Source: Pteria penguin
Lineage: Eukaryota; Mollusca; Bivalvia; Pterioida; Pteriidae
Length of the DNA: 64,000 nucleotides
Assembly: GCA_035048485.1 (NCBI GenBank)
Contig: CM068587.1
Coordinates: forward strand, 51,451,501 to 51,515,500
Direction of reading: 5' to 3'
Shown here: positions 26,331-36,600 of the stretch, piece after piece
Numbering within the stretch: position 1 is the first letter of the stretch
Layout of the letters: every line of letters begins with the position of its first letter
Translations under genes and position numbers: made by a program
Notes under the pieces: generated by a model
Databases searched by the model: none
What the model was told of the DNA's origin: nothing
The model's input: the letters and a program-made list of their open reading frames with translations, nothing else

Positions 26331-26588
26331 AGTAAAAAACGAAGAAGTACCGAAGGGTAAACCATATCTCATAGTCCACGGATTAAAGGGGAGAATATCG
26401 TGTTTAGTGTTATATTCAGACAAATGCGAACCCCAATAAAATCGAGGTGAGACCAGTGCCCGCGAGGAGTAAGCGTCCCCTCATTGCATGCAACACCCGT
26501 CGCAAAAGTCCTGCAATAACCTTTCAAATCGAGGAGGTAAATGCATAAATATACACGCATGAACATACGAAGGAGACAGGAACACGAA
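26331..26588 (-). repeat. R3 dispersed repeat
   Basis: Nearly identical to 4282-4539 from TAAAAAACGAAGAAGTAC to GGAGACAGGAACACGAA. The sequences outside differ at both ends, so these are the likely element boundaries. Confidence 0.8.
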
Positions 26589-26935
26589 GTCAAATTTCCC
26601 ATTCAAGGCAAGAAATGCTGCCTGCCTGAAATTCAAGTGTCGGAAACGCAGGTGAACAAATATCTCTATATACATGTATATACGTATTATGTCAAATTAA
26701 GTATAGTCAAAAAGATGGTTATTTAGTATGGTCAGGTCCCAAAATATCGGTTAACATTCTTGAAAGAGGAATCTGAAATTGCAGTAGATCCCTATAACGA
26801 CCATAGAACTTCCTCAGTGACAATTTCAGACGTTCCTCAATATATCCTTGTGAGAGTTGTTTCATGGCAAGAAGCCTCGCTCTCAGGACGAAGTTTTAGT
26901 ATTTAGAGCATGCCCTGGCAGATTTGACACCTTCT

Positions 26936-27200
26936 ATACTAGAAGGTTACCTACTTCGACTTCTCCATATATAAATACATATGGAATTTACACGATTTGA
27001 CTCTTTCTACTGGGTATATGTGACGGGTGTTGTTAGCAAACAGGAGATGCTCACTCTCCCCGGGCACCTGATCTCACTCCATCACAGGGGTTCACATATG
27101 CTCTTCAAGTTGACATATTTTGTTATTTTCCATTTTCACTGATTTTGTATGTCCTCTGGTTTCATGATTTTTGGACTTGCGGTTTGGATTTATCCATCAT
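26936..27200 (+). repeat. RT-B 3' fragment nested inside an RT-B copy
   Basis: Plus-strand RT-B 3' sequence (TAGAAGGTTACCTACTTCGA, then ACTGGGTATATGTGACGGGT, then TTTCATGATTTTTGGACTTG) lies within the minus-strand RT-B frame. The homologous copy at about 47.93 kb reads GAGCATGCCTGACATAGCGT straight through and serves as an empty site. Here GAGCATGCCCTGGCA precedes the insert and ACATAGCGTATAAG follows it. Confidence 0.85.
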
Positions 27201-27597
27201 CTTTACATAGCGTATAAGTTGTGAAATGAAGACGCCATATGCAGGAGAGGAAGGTATGTTGCTACTCAGAAAAGGGAAGTTGGTAATAATGAAATTGGAA
27301 TCGTCACGTTTGTCATAGAGAGGTTACTAATGAATTATCACTAGTGAATTATCACTAATTGATAGCAATATATTGAGGTATGAAACAAAAGATGCGCTCT
27401 CTGTAGTATCTTTTATCTCGAGTTCCTTTCGATATATGATGTTCAGGTGTACAGGGTTGTTAATCGACAAAACATCATCGATGTATCTGTATGTTAAGTT
27501 GAACCCAGATGCTAGTTGTTTATTGCATTTATAGAACAGAGACTGTATGAATTCTGCCTCGTAAGAGTACAAAAATATGGCGGCCAGAAGAGGCTTG

Positions 27598-27598
<1 letters not shown>

Positions 27599-27691
<93 letters not shown>
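27599..27691. repeat. AT microsatellite inside RT-B
   Basis: About 46 AT units replace the stretch that in the 48.3-48.5 kb copy encodes motif B and its upstream region. Confidence 0.98.
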
Positions 27692-27694
<3 letters not shown>

Positions 27695-28818
27695 AATTCC
27701 TCTTTTGTTAAAGTTATTCTGTTCTTTAGTTTTTGATGAGGAATGGTTGTGCATAGATTTGAAAAGTCAACAGATTTGATGCTAGTGACATCATTGAAAT
27801 TAGGTGATTTTAAGTGCTATAGAAGTTTCTTGTAAATTTTTAGGATCCACATCTGATTGATTCCGCTTCTCGAGGAGGCAGTAGAGCAGTATTTCTGAAG
27901 ACCATATTTGATTTCTGTTAGAATTTTGGTGAGTAACATGGAAAGAGGCTTGGTGGAACACTTGGAAGATCCAGCTATAAATCGATGCTTATATGGAGTT
28001 TTATGCATCTTTGGAATCCAAAAAAAGGTATGGTAGCTCGAGATCAGATTCATTTGTAGTAATACCGAATGAACTGAGAACTGACTTGTGATTATCCAAT
28101 ACCTCTGAAGGAAACATATTTGTAACTGTATAAGTTGGATTACCAGGTGTTGAATGAAAACCAAGCTCTTCTATGACATTTAATATAGTATGCCTTACAT
28201 ACGAATGTGTAATTGTTAGCTGCCTTGTCAATAATGAAATTTTCGTGAAGTCGAGAAAGTTCTCTAACGACACTGGAGTCACGAAATATAGAACAATGTT
28301 TGTTCTTGACAAACTGACGTAGTCTTCTAACTCTTTTCTTTAGCAGACTTCTGATCGACCAGCCGTCCAACGTCTGGCATACTCTTCACATGAGTTCATA
28401 ATAATATCAAAATTTTCACGCCATGTAAATGACTGTGGCTCTTTATATTTTGGGCCTTTACTTAAAAGTTTTTCATTGCGAACAATATGGAGATCTCCTG
28501 TCACAACATGACCACATGGATTATATTTAAACTCAGAAGAGGAACAAGAACACTCTATAGGGTTATGAAAGCCTTTCATGTCTATACATTTCAAAGTTTG
28601 TTAATAGGAACGTGAAATATTGACGATTTTCAGTTGGTTTTTTGGACATATTCTACAAACATGTGAGATTTCTTGTTTTGTGTCTCCTCTGATGTAGTAA
28701 TCATAATGAAAATTTATGATTTATGGAAACGTGAATGATGAACAATTCACCACAAAATTATGTTGCTACACGACATAAACAAATAGCCATATAACTTTGA
28801 CATATTTTACATACACTT

Positions 28819-28820
<2 letters not shown>

Positions 28821-28910
<90 letters not shown>
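28821..28910. repeat. AT microsatellite
   Basis: About 45 AT units, roughly 220 bp upstream of the RT-B copy in its transcription sense. Confidence 0.98.
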
Positions 28911-28912
<2 letters not shown>

Positions 28913-29302
28913 TTCTTAGAATTTTATAGATGGGTTTCACATTTAACCGGTTTCACTGAACAACATAATGAACTGGTATATTACTTCCAACATTTTGTAA
29001 ACTTATAATTATAATTAAAGTTATATCATTTGCTTTACACGCTACCCTTGTGTGTCAATGATATTGAGAATCCTACTACGTATTATCCAATGGATGTTTT
29101 ATTTCTTCGGAATATTCCACACATCGGCAACATTATGATTTTATGACATCATGGTAAACATTTTCGTTGTGATAAGAGTCAATCAATATTTCAGATTTAT
29201 AGCTTTTACTTTAATTCTAATACTGTGCCATAACATATTGCGTCTTACCTCTAATGTAGATATGTTCTATATGTGAACGCTTAGAGGATGAAAAAAAAAG
29301 TT

Positions 29303-29530
29303 TTAATTTGTTTATTGTATTGATGTCATTTTCTAGATATGATGACAGCATTTGCCTGGTGCATTACAATGATATCAAGTTTAAACAACTGAAACAAAAC
29401 ATTGAGATATCTATATGTGGCAACTTCTACGATGACAGGGGCCTCAGTTTTTACCGTTTCATCAAAGAGGTGAGTCATTAAGGAGCTGCTGGCTAAGCAC
29501 ACACAAGGCGATGACTTGGCTACACCGGAT
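29303..29530 (-). mobile_element. Decayed V-domain SINE
   Basis: On the minus strand the order of blocks follows the SINEs at 34.7 and 59.1 kb. A CCGGTGTAGCC head precedes GATGAAACGGTAAAAACTGA and GGCCCCTGTC (compare GGATGAGAAAGTAAAAACCG and AGGCCCCGTGTC). Then come a GCCACATATAGATATC block and GGCAAATGCTGTCATCATAT (compare GGCAGATGCCGTCATCATAT). The tRNA promoter boxes are lost. By chance the plus strand of this region looks like an exon with splice sites; see the rejected list. Confidence 0.65.
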
Positions 29531-29700
29531 AAAATAATGTTATATTTGTTTTAAAACAGTAGGAATAATTTCGTCTGCTGTTAAGTAAACTTACCTGTGT
29601 TGCTAAAATTAAGATTTAAATAATAAACTCAGTAGTCTGATAATCGAAGGGCATAAAAATCAGCAAATAAAATAAATATAGAACATATATACCTTATAAT

Positions 29701-29745
29701 TTAGTGCACCATATGCGCATTTCGACAACTTATGTCTCTTCAGTG
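29701..29745 (-). ncRNA. Hammerhead-ribozyme-like motif
   Basis: On the minus strand, CACTGAAGA (box 1, 29737-29745) is followed directly by a hairpin GACATAAGTTGTC (4-bp stem, 29724-29736), then GAAAT (box 2, from 29723 down) and GCGCATATGGTGCACTAA. This is the order and spacing of a hammerhead core (CUGAUGA, stem II, GAAA). Box 1 has one substitution (CUGAAGA), which would be expected to impair cleavage. It is the clearest copy of the dispersed motif. Confidence 0.6.
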
Positions 29746-30119
29746 ATAACATACAGATAACAAACACATGCTTTTACATTTTATTTTTTATTGACAATTG
29801 GTCTTGCATGATTTTTCCAAACATACAGCTTTCTATACCACTATAAAGCACGTATACATAACACTCATTATCTAATGTGAATATTGTTTTCTTTGTTCGC
29901 TAAAACACTCATTATTTTCAAACAATGTGTGAAAATCGTTCAAGTTTTCTACTTGATTACAAAATTGCTTTAAATGGTTTCACAAATACCAATACACTTT
30001 CTTAAATAGTTCATTTCCTAGAGCAATTAAGTGTCAGTTTTTATTTGAATTGGAAGGCATCAGAGTTTGATCAGAGAAGTGAATTATTGTGGGTGATTGC
30101 AATGTTATCATTGTAGGCC

Positions 30120-30300
30120 ATCCTACAACCCTAATAAGTTCGGAGACATTGAGATGTTCACTGCGCCTTGACTTGCTGTAATTACCCACTGGCAGCCATA
30201 ACACACCGGAGGTAACGCTGAGTGCCACCACAAAATTTATCATGCTGTGAAATCTGTGTTGTTGGCATGTTGTGAAAATTATTTTAATCAAATCTACATT
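30120..30300 (-). other. Possible small signal-peptide-like exon
   Basis: On the minus strand TTTCACAG is followed by an ATG at about 30242 and about 20 codons reading MINFVVALSVTSGVLWLPVG, which look like a signal peptide. A GTAATT follows that could be a splice donor. No partner exon was found downstream, and such patterns arise by chance in AT-rich DNA. I list it only as a weak candidate. Confidence 0.15.
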
Positions 30301-30733
30301 ACCTTACCATAAAGCTTATTACGAACCATTCATCACTTGTGAAGTGCTAAAAGATACCTCTTTTTTCAAACGATTAATTCTATGAAATTATCCCGTGACA
30401 TATTCAGATGAGGTGTCTGATACAGAAAAAAATTGATATGTGATGTGATTGTTTTAATATATTGTATCTGTGATAAATGTTTTTCATCCAAAACGTGAGG
30501 ATACCTGTATTAATTACAGACAATTATAAAGCATTGTTGATTGTCACATACAAAAATAATAATACAAGAAGCAAGTTGTAGTGTTTCATGAAAAATGATT
30601 ACAATGGATAGGAAGTATGGCATTGCTCTGTCCTTAGATGGGAGATAGGATCATTGGCTCTTACTGTTAGGTCAATTTGGAAATGAGTTTTCTCTTTAAA
30701 TGTGTGTATTTTCGTTTTCTACAGCCTGAGCAC

Positions 30734-30774
30734 CACTGTTGAGATATGAGTTGTCGAAAGCGCATACCGAGTAT
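30734..30774 (+). ncRNA. Hammerhead-ribozyme-like motif
   Basis: CACTGTTGA (box 1 with one change) is followed by GATATGAGTTGTC (a 4-bp stem if one G-U pair is allowed), then GAAAGCGCATACCGAG. The match to the minus-strand copy at 29.7 kb extends on both sides (CAC before, GCGCAT after). Confidence 0.5.
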
Positions 30775-31104
30775 CAAATTTCTACACGTCTATACATTCT
30801 GATATTTCTCATGGCCTAGATTCGATCGCAACTACCCGGAAGGATTTTCTAGAGTGACCCGTCTTTCATATATCACAATACGCACGGTATTTATATTAAA
30901 CATCGCGTTTGTCCCTTGCATGAGTAAAAGTTTAGACCAGACGCAAAATTTATTTGTCTAACTTTTATGTATCATACATTTGATGTGGTTTAAAATATAA
31001 AGAAGGGAAAGGGAAAGATATCAAACTTAGCTGTAGGGCAGAAGTCGCAAAAGAGGTGTACAATAGAAATTGGTAGCAGGGATTGCTTTACAAGGAATGA
31101 CATT

Positions 31105-31312
31105 ACAAAAATATTGATTGTACAACAGGTGCGGTACCGACATAGGACGGTCAATTGAGTAACAAACGGTACTCAGATGGAGTGGTTAAGCGGTTTACGG
31201 GCCCACTTTGCAACTCGTGGCAAATAAAGTACAACCAAAGTACACAAATTTATAAATTATCCTCCATATATAAAAATCAACAAAAATCAATATATAAAAA
31301 TACATGTTTATA
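31105..31312 (-). repeat. RT-A 3' end, 5'-truncated copy
   Basis: It contains TACCGACATAGGACGGTC, GTGGTTAAGCGGTTTACGGG and a TTATAAATTATCCTCCAT block, the reverse complement of the RT-A 3' region. No coding part is attached. The SINE insertion site (target duplication from 31338) lies about 25 bp beyond it. Confidence 0.8.
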
Positions 31313-31337
31313 AAAAAGATTTGGCAATTAAAATCCT

Positions 31338-31619
31338 ATTTTCAGTATTCAGTTAAAAAATTTAAACTTTATTTATTTTACAACGATTAAGAAACAAGTT
31401 AACAACTTATATAAATCTTGCTCGTTGGCACGGATCTTGGCGTAAGGGTGTCGTTTGTGTGGGAGGAAACCGGAGTACCCGGAGAAAACCCACGAAGTCA
31501 GGTTAGTGACAGCCCCACCATCTCACGTACCACACCGGGAATCGAACCCGGGTCGCATTGGTGAGAAGCGAGCGCGCTACCAACTGCGCTACCTGGCCCC
31601 CATTTTCAGTATTCAGTTA
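31338..31619 (-). mobile_element. tRNA-derived SINE with 18-bp target duplication
   Basis: The body 31356-31601 is flanked by perfect 18-bp repeats ATTTTCAGTATTCAGTTA (31338-31355 and 31602-31619). On the minus strand the tRNA-like head reads GGTAGCGCAGTTGGTAGCGC and GGGTTCGATTCCCGGTGTGG. A core follows with GGTTTTCTCCGGGTACTCCG and GTTTCCTCCCACAC. I recall that core from a SINE domain widespread in marine animals (Nin-DC or MetaSINE type) but cannot decide which. The 3' end is A/T-rich. Confidence 0.9.
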
Positions 31620-32038
31620 TCACAAGTGAGAGGATATATAGTAGAGGGCACATGTATATATATGTACACATATTTGAGTATCAACATTAAATGTGATAAT
31701 AGAGTAATATAATAAATATACCGAAAATAACAGTAAAATCGAGTAAATGGAAATAATGTAGTAATATAAGTACATAAGATTAACGTGTACAGTCATTATT
31801 AGGTCTGTCTTTTTTGCATTTCTTATATATGAAAACAAAGCCCCATTATGCGATACGTCTTCTACATTACACTACAAGTACCTTTGTGATGATGAATTGA
31901 AATCACGAATGATAAACTGCTTTCAGAAAAAAAAGAAAAGAAAAGAAAAAAGAAAGAAACAGGTGCTCTGATCACATCAGGATGTTTTTAAAAGTTTAAA
32001 GGAACGTTGGAAACTTTTGAACAGTCACATGTATTTGG

Positions 32039-32255
32039 TTTATTCACAACACTTATCAACATGTTCATCTCTTTCTTCGGTTCATTTCTATGTATAATCG
32101 CCCACAGGTTTATAATTATCTCCAAATTTGGGTTCATGTGGAAATGGTGCGCATAACTCTATGCATTTATCATATTGAGGAATTGTGGCCTTATCATCAT
32201 AAATATGGCCACGTCTTGTGGCTACATATTTTGGACCCGTTTGAAAGTTTTTGGT
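32039..32255 (-). CDS. Candidate 3'-terminal exon of an unknown gene
   Basis: On the minus strand an open stretch of 55 codons (32255 to a TAG at 32088-32090) has balanced, protein-like composition: NFQTGPKYVATRRGHIYDD and later CIELCAPFPHEPKFGDNYK, ending VGDYT. The other two frames are broken. An AATAAA signal lies at 32039-32044, about 44 nt after the stop, followed by a T/G-rich stretch, as in a real 3' end. Upstream it meets R3 sequence at 32256, and I see no clear splice acceptor. It could be the last exon of a host gene (perhaps secreted, with two cysteines) or a processed-pseudogene end. I do not recognise the protein. Confidence 0.4.
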
Positions 32256-32428
32256 AAAAACGAAGAAGTACCGAAGGGTAAATCATATCTCATAGTTTAT
32301 GGAATGAAAGGACAATATCGTGTATAGTGTCATATTCAGACAAATGCGAACCTTAATAAAATCAAGGTGAGACAAGGTGTCTGGGAGGAGTAAGCGTCCC
32401 CTGGTTACATGCAACACCGTAATAAATC
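32256..32428 (-). repeat. R3 dispersed repeat
   Basis: It starts TAAAAACGAAGAAGTACC and runs to GTAAGCGTCCCCTGGTTACA, as in 4282-4539, but is truncated after GCAACACCGT. It abuts the candidate exon at 32255. Confidence 0.75.
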
Positions 32429-32768
32429 TTGTTCTATATGTTTGTGGCGACTTTTGTCATACTGCTGATTTATATGTCCTCCTCCCTCCTTTTTGTATAG
32501 TGTCTACTGTTTATTTAAGCTGTATTTTATTCAAATCTGAATTTACTTTATAGTAACATAAAGGGAGGAGCATTAAGACATTAATCGGGTTATGTCAAGC
32601 AACGGTATAAAATATTTTATTCATATATCTGTTATCTATGTTATCGAAATAAAAGACAGTAGATTTATACTTTGCAATAATCATTTCTATACAAATTCAG
32701 AAAATTATGTAGTCAATTACTAAGTACTTAGTATTGTAATAAATATTAAAAAATGTATGTTATAATTT

Positions 32769-32815
32769 TGTGCACCAGATACGCATTTCGACAAATTATG
32801 TCGCTTCGGTGATGC
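32769..32815 (-). ncRNA. Hammerhead-ribozyme-like motif
   Basis: On the minus strand, CACCGAAGC is followed by GACATAATTTGTC (stem GACA/TGTC), GAAAT and GCGTATCTGGTGCACAAA. Box 2 and the hairpin are intact; box 1 is damaged. Confidence 0.5.
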
Positions 32816-34059
32816 TCATGGCCTAATGATATGAATTCTATTAATATATACACATGCGAAGAGCAGGTTTAAAACTAAAGTACTCGAGAAGTACAGAGCG
32901 ATGCATGAAGGAGATACCCCTTAGATAACGTTTTACTATAGTGGCAAAATAAGATAAATTATATATATTGGTCCAATGGTATTGCCAAGGACTACAAGTC
33001 TGACATTTTGGGTCCAGCTACTGGTTGGATTTTTTTTAAAGTCTCCGTACCTGTATTCCGGATAGGCCAATATAAACCGTGTTTAATAAGGTGTCACGAT
33101 ATACGTTGCTACGTCGAGCAATGCACAAAGCCGTGCTGCTACAATGTAATAATATTGTATTGTGTAAAACAATAAATTTGCAGACAAATCATGTATCATA
33201 GCTCCCTTCAATACCGATCAAACTTGGAATATAAGGTATCGATCTTGAAAATTGCGCAATATTAGCCTAAGTTAGACAGATCATATAACTGAATCATATT
33301 CCACAATCAAGGATGTTTTGCTCTTTGATTTAGCACATTTCTCTTGTACTATCAATACACTGGTGACGATATGTATCTCTCAATTCAAGCATAAACCATC
33401 TCTTTTGATGCCACAGTCAAAGCTTGGGGACGATTAAAAGGGTATTGATATAGACACGGTTTCATCAATTAAATTTTAATATTTCGTATTGTTCTTTTGC
33501 TTTGATGAGTGATTTACACGACTCCTTTGAGAAATATCTCGACTTTTTGAAAGCTCAGATATTGTAGTTGAATACTCATTTCATGCATTTTAGATGATGA
33601 AGAGTCCACGAAGAATTACCAGTTTCGTAATCAGATAAATGGTTTATGTATAATTTAGATTGTTTAACTTGCTGAAGGTGAATTATTCATCATTTAGAAA
33701 ATACACTTTAGTTATTTAGTATCTATTGTTCCACTGATGGGTTTTAAAATGAGTCGTATCTTGTATCAACTATCAAACCGTATATTTTCTCATAAATAAA
33801 ATACCTTTGTATAGATAGTAAACTGAATTTCATATACCCAAGTGTGATGAAAAAGGAATAATTCATAACAGTTTGCCATAAATATATCGTTTCAAAACGA
33901 TGAAATATAATCATTTTTTGTTGTACAAAGTATGATAAAAATATTCGCGGCCCGATATACGTTGATAGATACGTAGTATGAAATCCCAATCAAACCATAA
34001 TTCAATCATATTGGTAGAGAGAGTAGTATCTAAACGCTAAAAAATTGAAGGGTAAGTCA
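32816..34059. other. No gene recognised
   Basis: AT-rich spacer. An 81-codon minus-strand open stretch at 33744-33989 has no motif and is not called. Confidence 0.45.
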
Positions 34060-35205
34060 AACCCATAAAATAGAAAAATGATGTCAGAGCAGAAATTAAG
34101 TATTTTTGTAGGACAGAGATAACTCCCAAAGAAATTCTTGAGGACTTCATGAAAACAATAAGAATGGAGTCACCTTCTTTAGTACTTTTCAAATTGGGTT
34201 GCTGAATGCAAAAGTTTATATTGTGCACAATCTTGTCATGTGTGATAGGAAGGCGAAACCTCCAAGAGATATCTCAAGAAGTTGGCATGAGTTTTGGGAG
34301 TGTTCAATCAAATTAAACCGACGTCGTAGAAATGTATAAAGTCTAGATTGAAGATCAACAGAGAAACCGGTATAATGTTTCTTTGCATCTTTTGTCTCGC
34401 TGTGAGGATGATCGTGCGAATTTTTATGGATTGAATTGTCACTTAGGATGAAACTTTGGTGAAAATTTTTTTATCATGAATCTAAGAAACAAAACATGCA
34501 ATGGATTCACCCTGGCTAACCCCTCCTAAAACTTCAAGACAGTGTCCTCAGTTGGGAAGGTCATGGCGTTTTTCGTTTGGAACAAAGAAAAATCATGGTT
34601 GATTTTCTTGTGCAAGGCCGCACGATAAAAAGTGCATATTCACCTTACCACGGATCGTATTTAATTGTAATTTAATTGTTCTATTTATGACGTTACAAAC
34701 AAATGCGGAGCCGACGTGGCCTAGTGGTATCACGTCGGACTCCTGATCGGAAGGCCGGGGTTCGAGTCCCGCTCTGGTCATGCCGGTGTCATGTCATTCG
34801 GATGAGAAAGTAAAAACCGAGGCCCCGTGTCGTAGCATGCATGGCACGTTAAAGATCCCTCACTGCTTCGGGTGGGTCCGTTGCAAAGGTCAAAATTTGT
34901 ATGCCCCGCATCAGGCAGATGCCGTCATCATATACGTGAAATATTCGTGGTGTGACGTAAAACAAAAATCAATCAATCAATCAACAAACAAATGCGTTGT
35001 TCGTGGGAGTTTTGTCGGACATCAGATGACTCATCACAATGAAAAACGGCGTAATGCGGAAGGGTGAATTATGCAAGTGAATTAAAGATGTTGCGTCAGA
35101 AGATTGCGTAAGGAAAGAGGGGAGGAAAGCTTGCAAGCTTGCAAGAGGGGTTCTGCTCTTACAGGAAAATACACTCTATCGCATTCCCAAGTTGCAACGT
35201 ATATA
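34060..35205 (+). pseudogene. mariner-type transposase relic, interrupted
   Basis: Fragments in shifting frames follow the order of a mariner transposase. EITPKEILEDFMKT matches the N-terminal helix-turn-helix. LQEISQEVGMSFGSVQS is the second DNA-binding helix-turn-helix. LLSRCEDDRANF and a DET trace mark the first catalytic aspartate. NFKTVSSVGKVMAFFVW is the KTVSSxGKVMAxxFWD block. Beyond a non-homologous stretch and a SINE (34708-34983), RQKIA, GGKLA and FCSYRKIHSI (LLLQENTLYRI in another frame) match the segment around the second catalytic aspartate, where D reads as E. The catalytic E/D block at the C-terminus is not seen. It is thoroughly dead. Confidence 0.75.
34695..34996 (+). mobile_element. 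V-domain SINE with 13-bp target duplication
   Basis: The body 34708-34983 (276 bp) is flanked by perfect ACAAACAAATGCG repeats (34695-34707, 34984-34996). The tRNA-like head has GTGGCCTAGTGGTATCACG and GGGGTTCGAGTCCCGC. The V-type core reads TTCGGATGAGAAAGTAAAAA, CCGAGGCCCCGTGTC, GCACGTTAAAGATCCCTCAC. The tail reads GTGAAATATTCGTGGTGTGA, then CGTAAAACAAAAATCAATC. It resembles the molluscan RUDI family of V-SINEs (my recollection). It lies inside the mariner relic. Confidence 0.93.
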
Positions 35206-36139
35206 TACATACATATTCATAGAGTTAAATGTATTATTGTGGCAGGAGTCCGTATGATAAAAGCACATTAAATCGGTTATTTCACAAACATAAATTCTAT
35301 GAATTTAAAATACACACCAGGCATGCCATTGTGAATAATAAAAATGTTTGTCGTACCGTTGATTAAAAAAATATCTGTGTATTTCTTTACGTCATATGGG
35401 ACTGGTTTCATATAGAATTGTTCATTAAGCTAGACAACTTAAATAAAATAAAATACTTTTAAGTGACAATTATACGTATTGTGTTTGATAACAAAGCAAC
35501 TTTCTCTAGGATTGAAACGAAAATATGCGGTTTTTATGACTAGTCGAAGGTCTTCCAATGCACTTTGAAGACAAAGCAATCAAAACACTCCTCCCTGTAT
35601 GTAACTGTATCTTTATGTTATTGTCACTGATACAATTTGTGGGTAATGCGTTTTGGAACTAACTACTGACCAGCCACACTCTCTATCTTTATAGTCATCA
35701 AATCGATTTTTATCAATATAAATAAACAAAATCCATATACCTAAATATATACAATCATCAACGAAGTAGTTCATGTTAATAACAAACAAAGTCTGTTGAG
35801 TACATACTGTTCAAACCATCAAGATGTAAAACTTTACATATCCCAGACAATATTGATATAAACCAAGAATCTTCCTTATTTAACATTACAAAGAGTACAG
35901 TTTTTATTAAACAATGTATAATTAATGATAATCATAGATTGGAAAATATACCGTCCTCAACACCGATATTCAGAGCCATTGTAAAGGAGAGGAAAACAAA
36001 ATCAGCCTCAGATGCGTGAAAAGTGGTTACGGAGTTACGGAGCAAAGAGAAAACCGAAGACATCTGACAAAGCTGTATGACAGAAATCACCAAGGACATG
36101 CACACAAAACATGATTATAGTAGACTATACATTACATGG
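35206..36139. other. No gene recognised
   Basis: AT-rich spacer between the mariner relic and the RT-A copy at 36.1 kb. Confidence 0.5.
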
Positions 36140-36600
36140 GAAAACAACATTACAAAATATTCGACTGTGCTGCGGTTACGACACCGACTTATGACGGTCA
36201 ATTGAAGTAACAAACGTCATTCAATTGGTGTGGTTAACCGGTTTACGGGCGCCCACCTTCCAACTCACCGCAACCCCTCCCCCCCCCCCCCCAAAAAAAA
36301 AACAGCACAATCAAAGGACTCACATTTAAAAATGTATAAATAATCCTTCATATACCGAACAAGGATCAACAGGTTTATCAAAAAGAGAGGTCACAAAAAT
36401 AAAAATTTTATTACACAAGAAACGTTTATAGAATAATATGTTGCTATCAAAAATATGTAAGACGACATCATCGTAAGGAAACCGTCTGTAAGCCGAGTTC
36501 AGATCCTTGATCAATAGGAGTCCCGACTAACAGTCAGAAGGGGCGACAATCAGGACATTGTCGCCTCTGAAAAGGTTTGGACAAGACCCGTCATAGAGTC
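36140..36600 (-). repeat. RT-A 3' untranslated region
   Basis: The minus strand carries the RT-A 3' blocks (ACACCGACTTATGACGGTC, GGTTAACCGGTTTACGGG, CCGACTAACAGTC in plus-strand text) next to the coding relic. A C-run followed by an A-run (36279-36303) has expanded inside it. Confidence 0.8.

Larger units (their letters stand above)
26735..28600 (-). pseudogene. RT-B retroelement relic with N-terminal region
   Basis: The only RT-B copy with an upstream part. On the minus strand it reads PCGHVVTGDLHIV and KGPKYKEPQSFTW (28594-28340), then RSLLKKRVRRLRQFVKNKHC, RLHENFIIDKAANNYTFVCK, GNPTYTVTNMF, and the fingers motif FWIPKMHKTPYKHRFIAGSS (about 28000). Next come SRSGINQMWILK (about 27850) and, after an AT microsatellite, LYSYEAEFIQ-like sequence and YRYIDDVLSINN (about 27500). 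The C-terminal part is split by a plus-strand 3' fragment (26936-27200). Many frameshifts are present, and motif A and motif B are lost around the microsatellite. Confidence 0.85.

Noticed and set aside
29345..29470. Plus-strand open stretch flanked by TTTTCTAG and GTGAGT, reading like an internal exon (YDDSICLVHYNDIKFKQLKQ and on)
   Set aside because: The opposite strand matches the core and tail of the V-domain SINE in order, so the open frame and splice-like signals are a chance by-product of a decayed SINE.
30719..30745. TTTTCTACAG followed by a short frame PEHHC and stop as a terminal exon after 29.47 kb
   Set aside because: The supposed upstream exon is a SINE relic, and the sequence here belongs to a hammerhead-like repeat.
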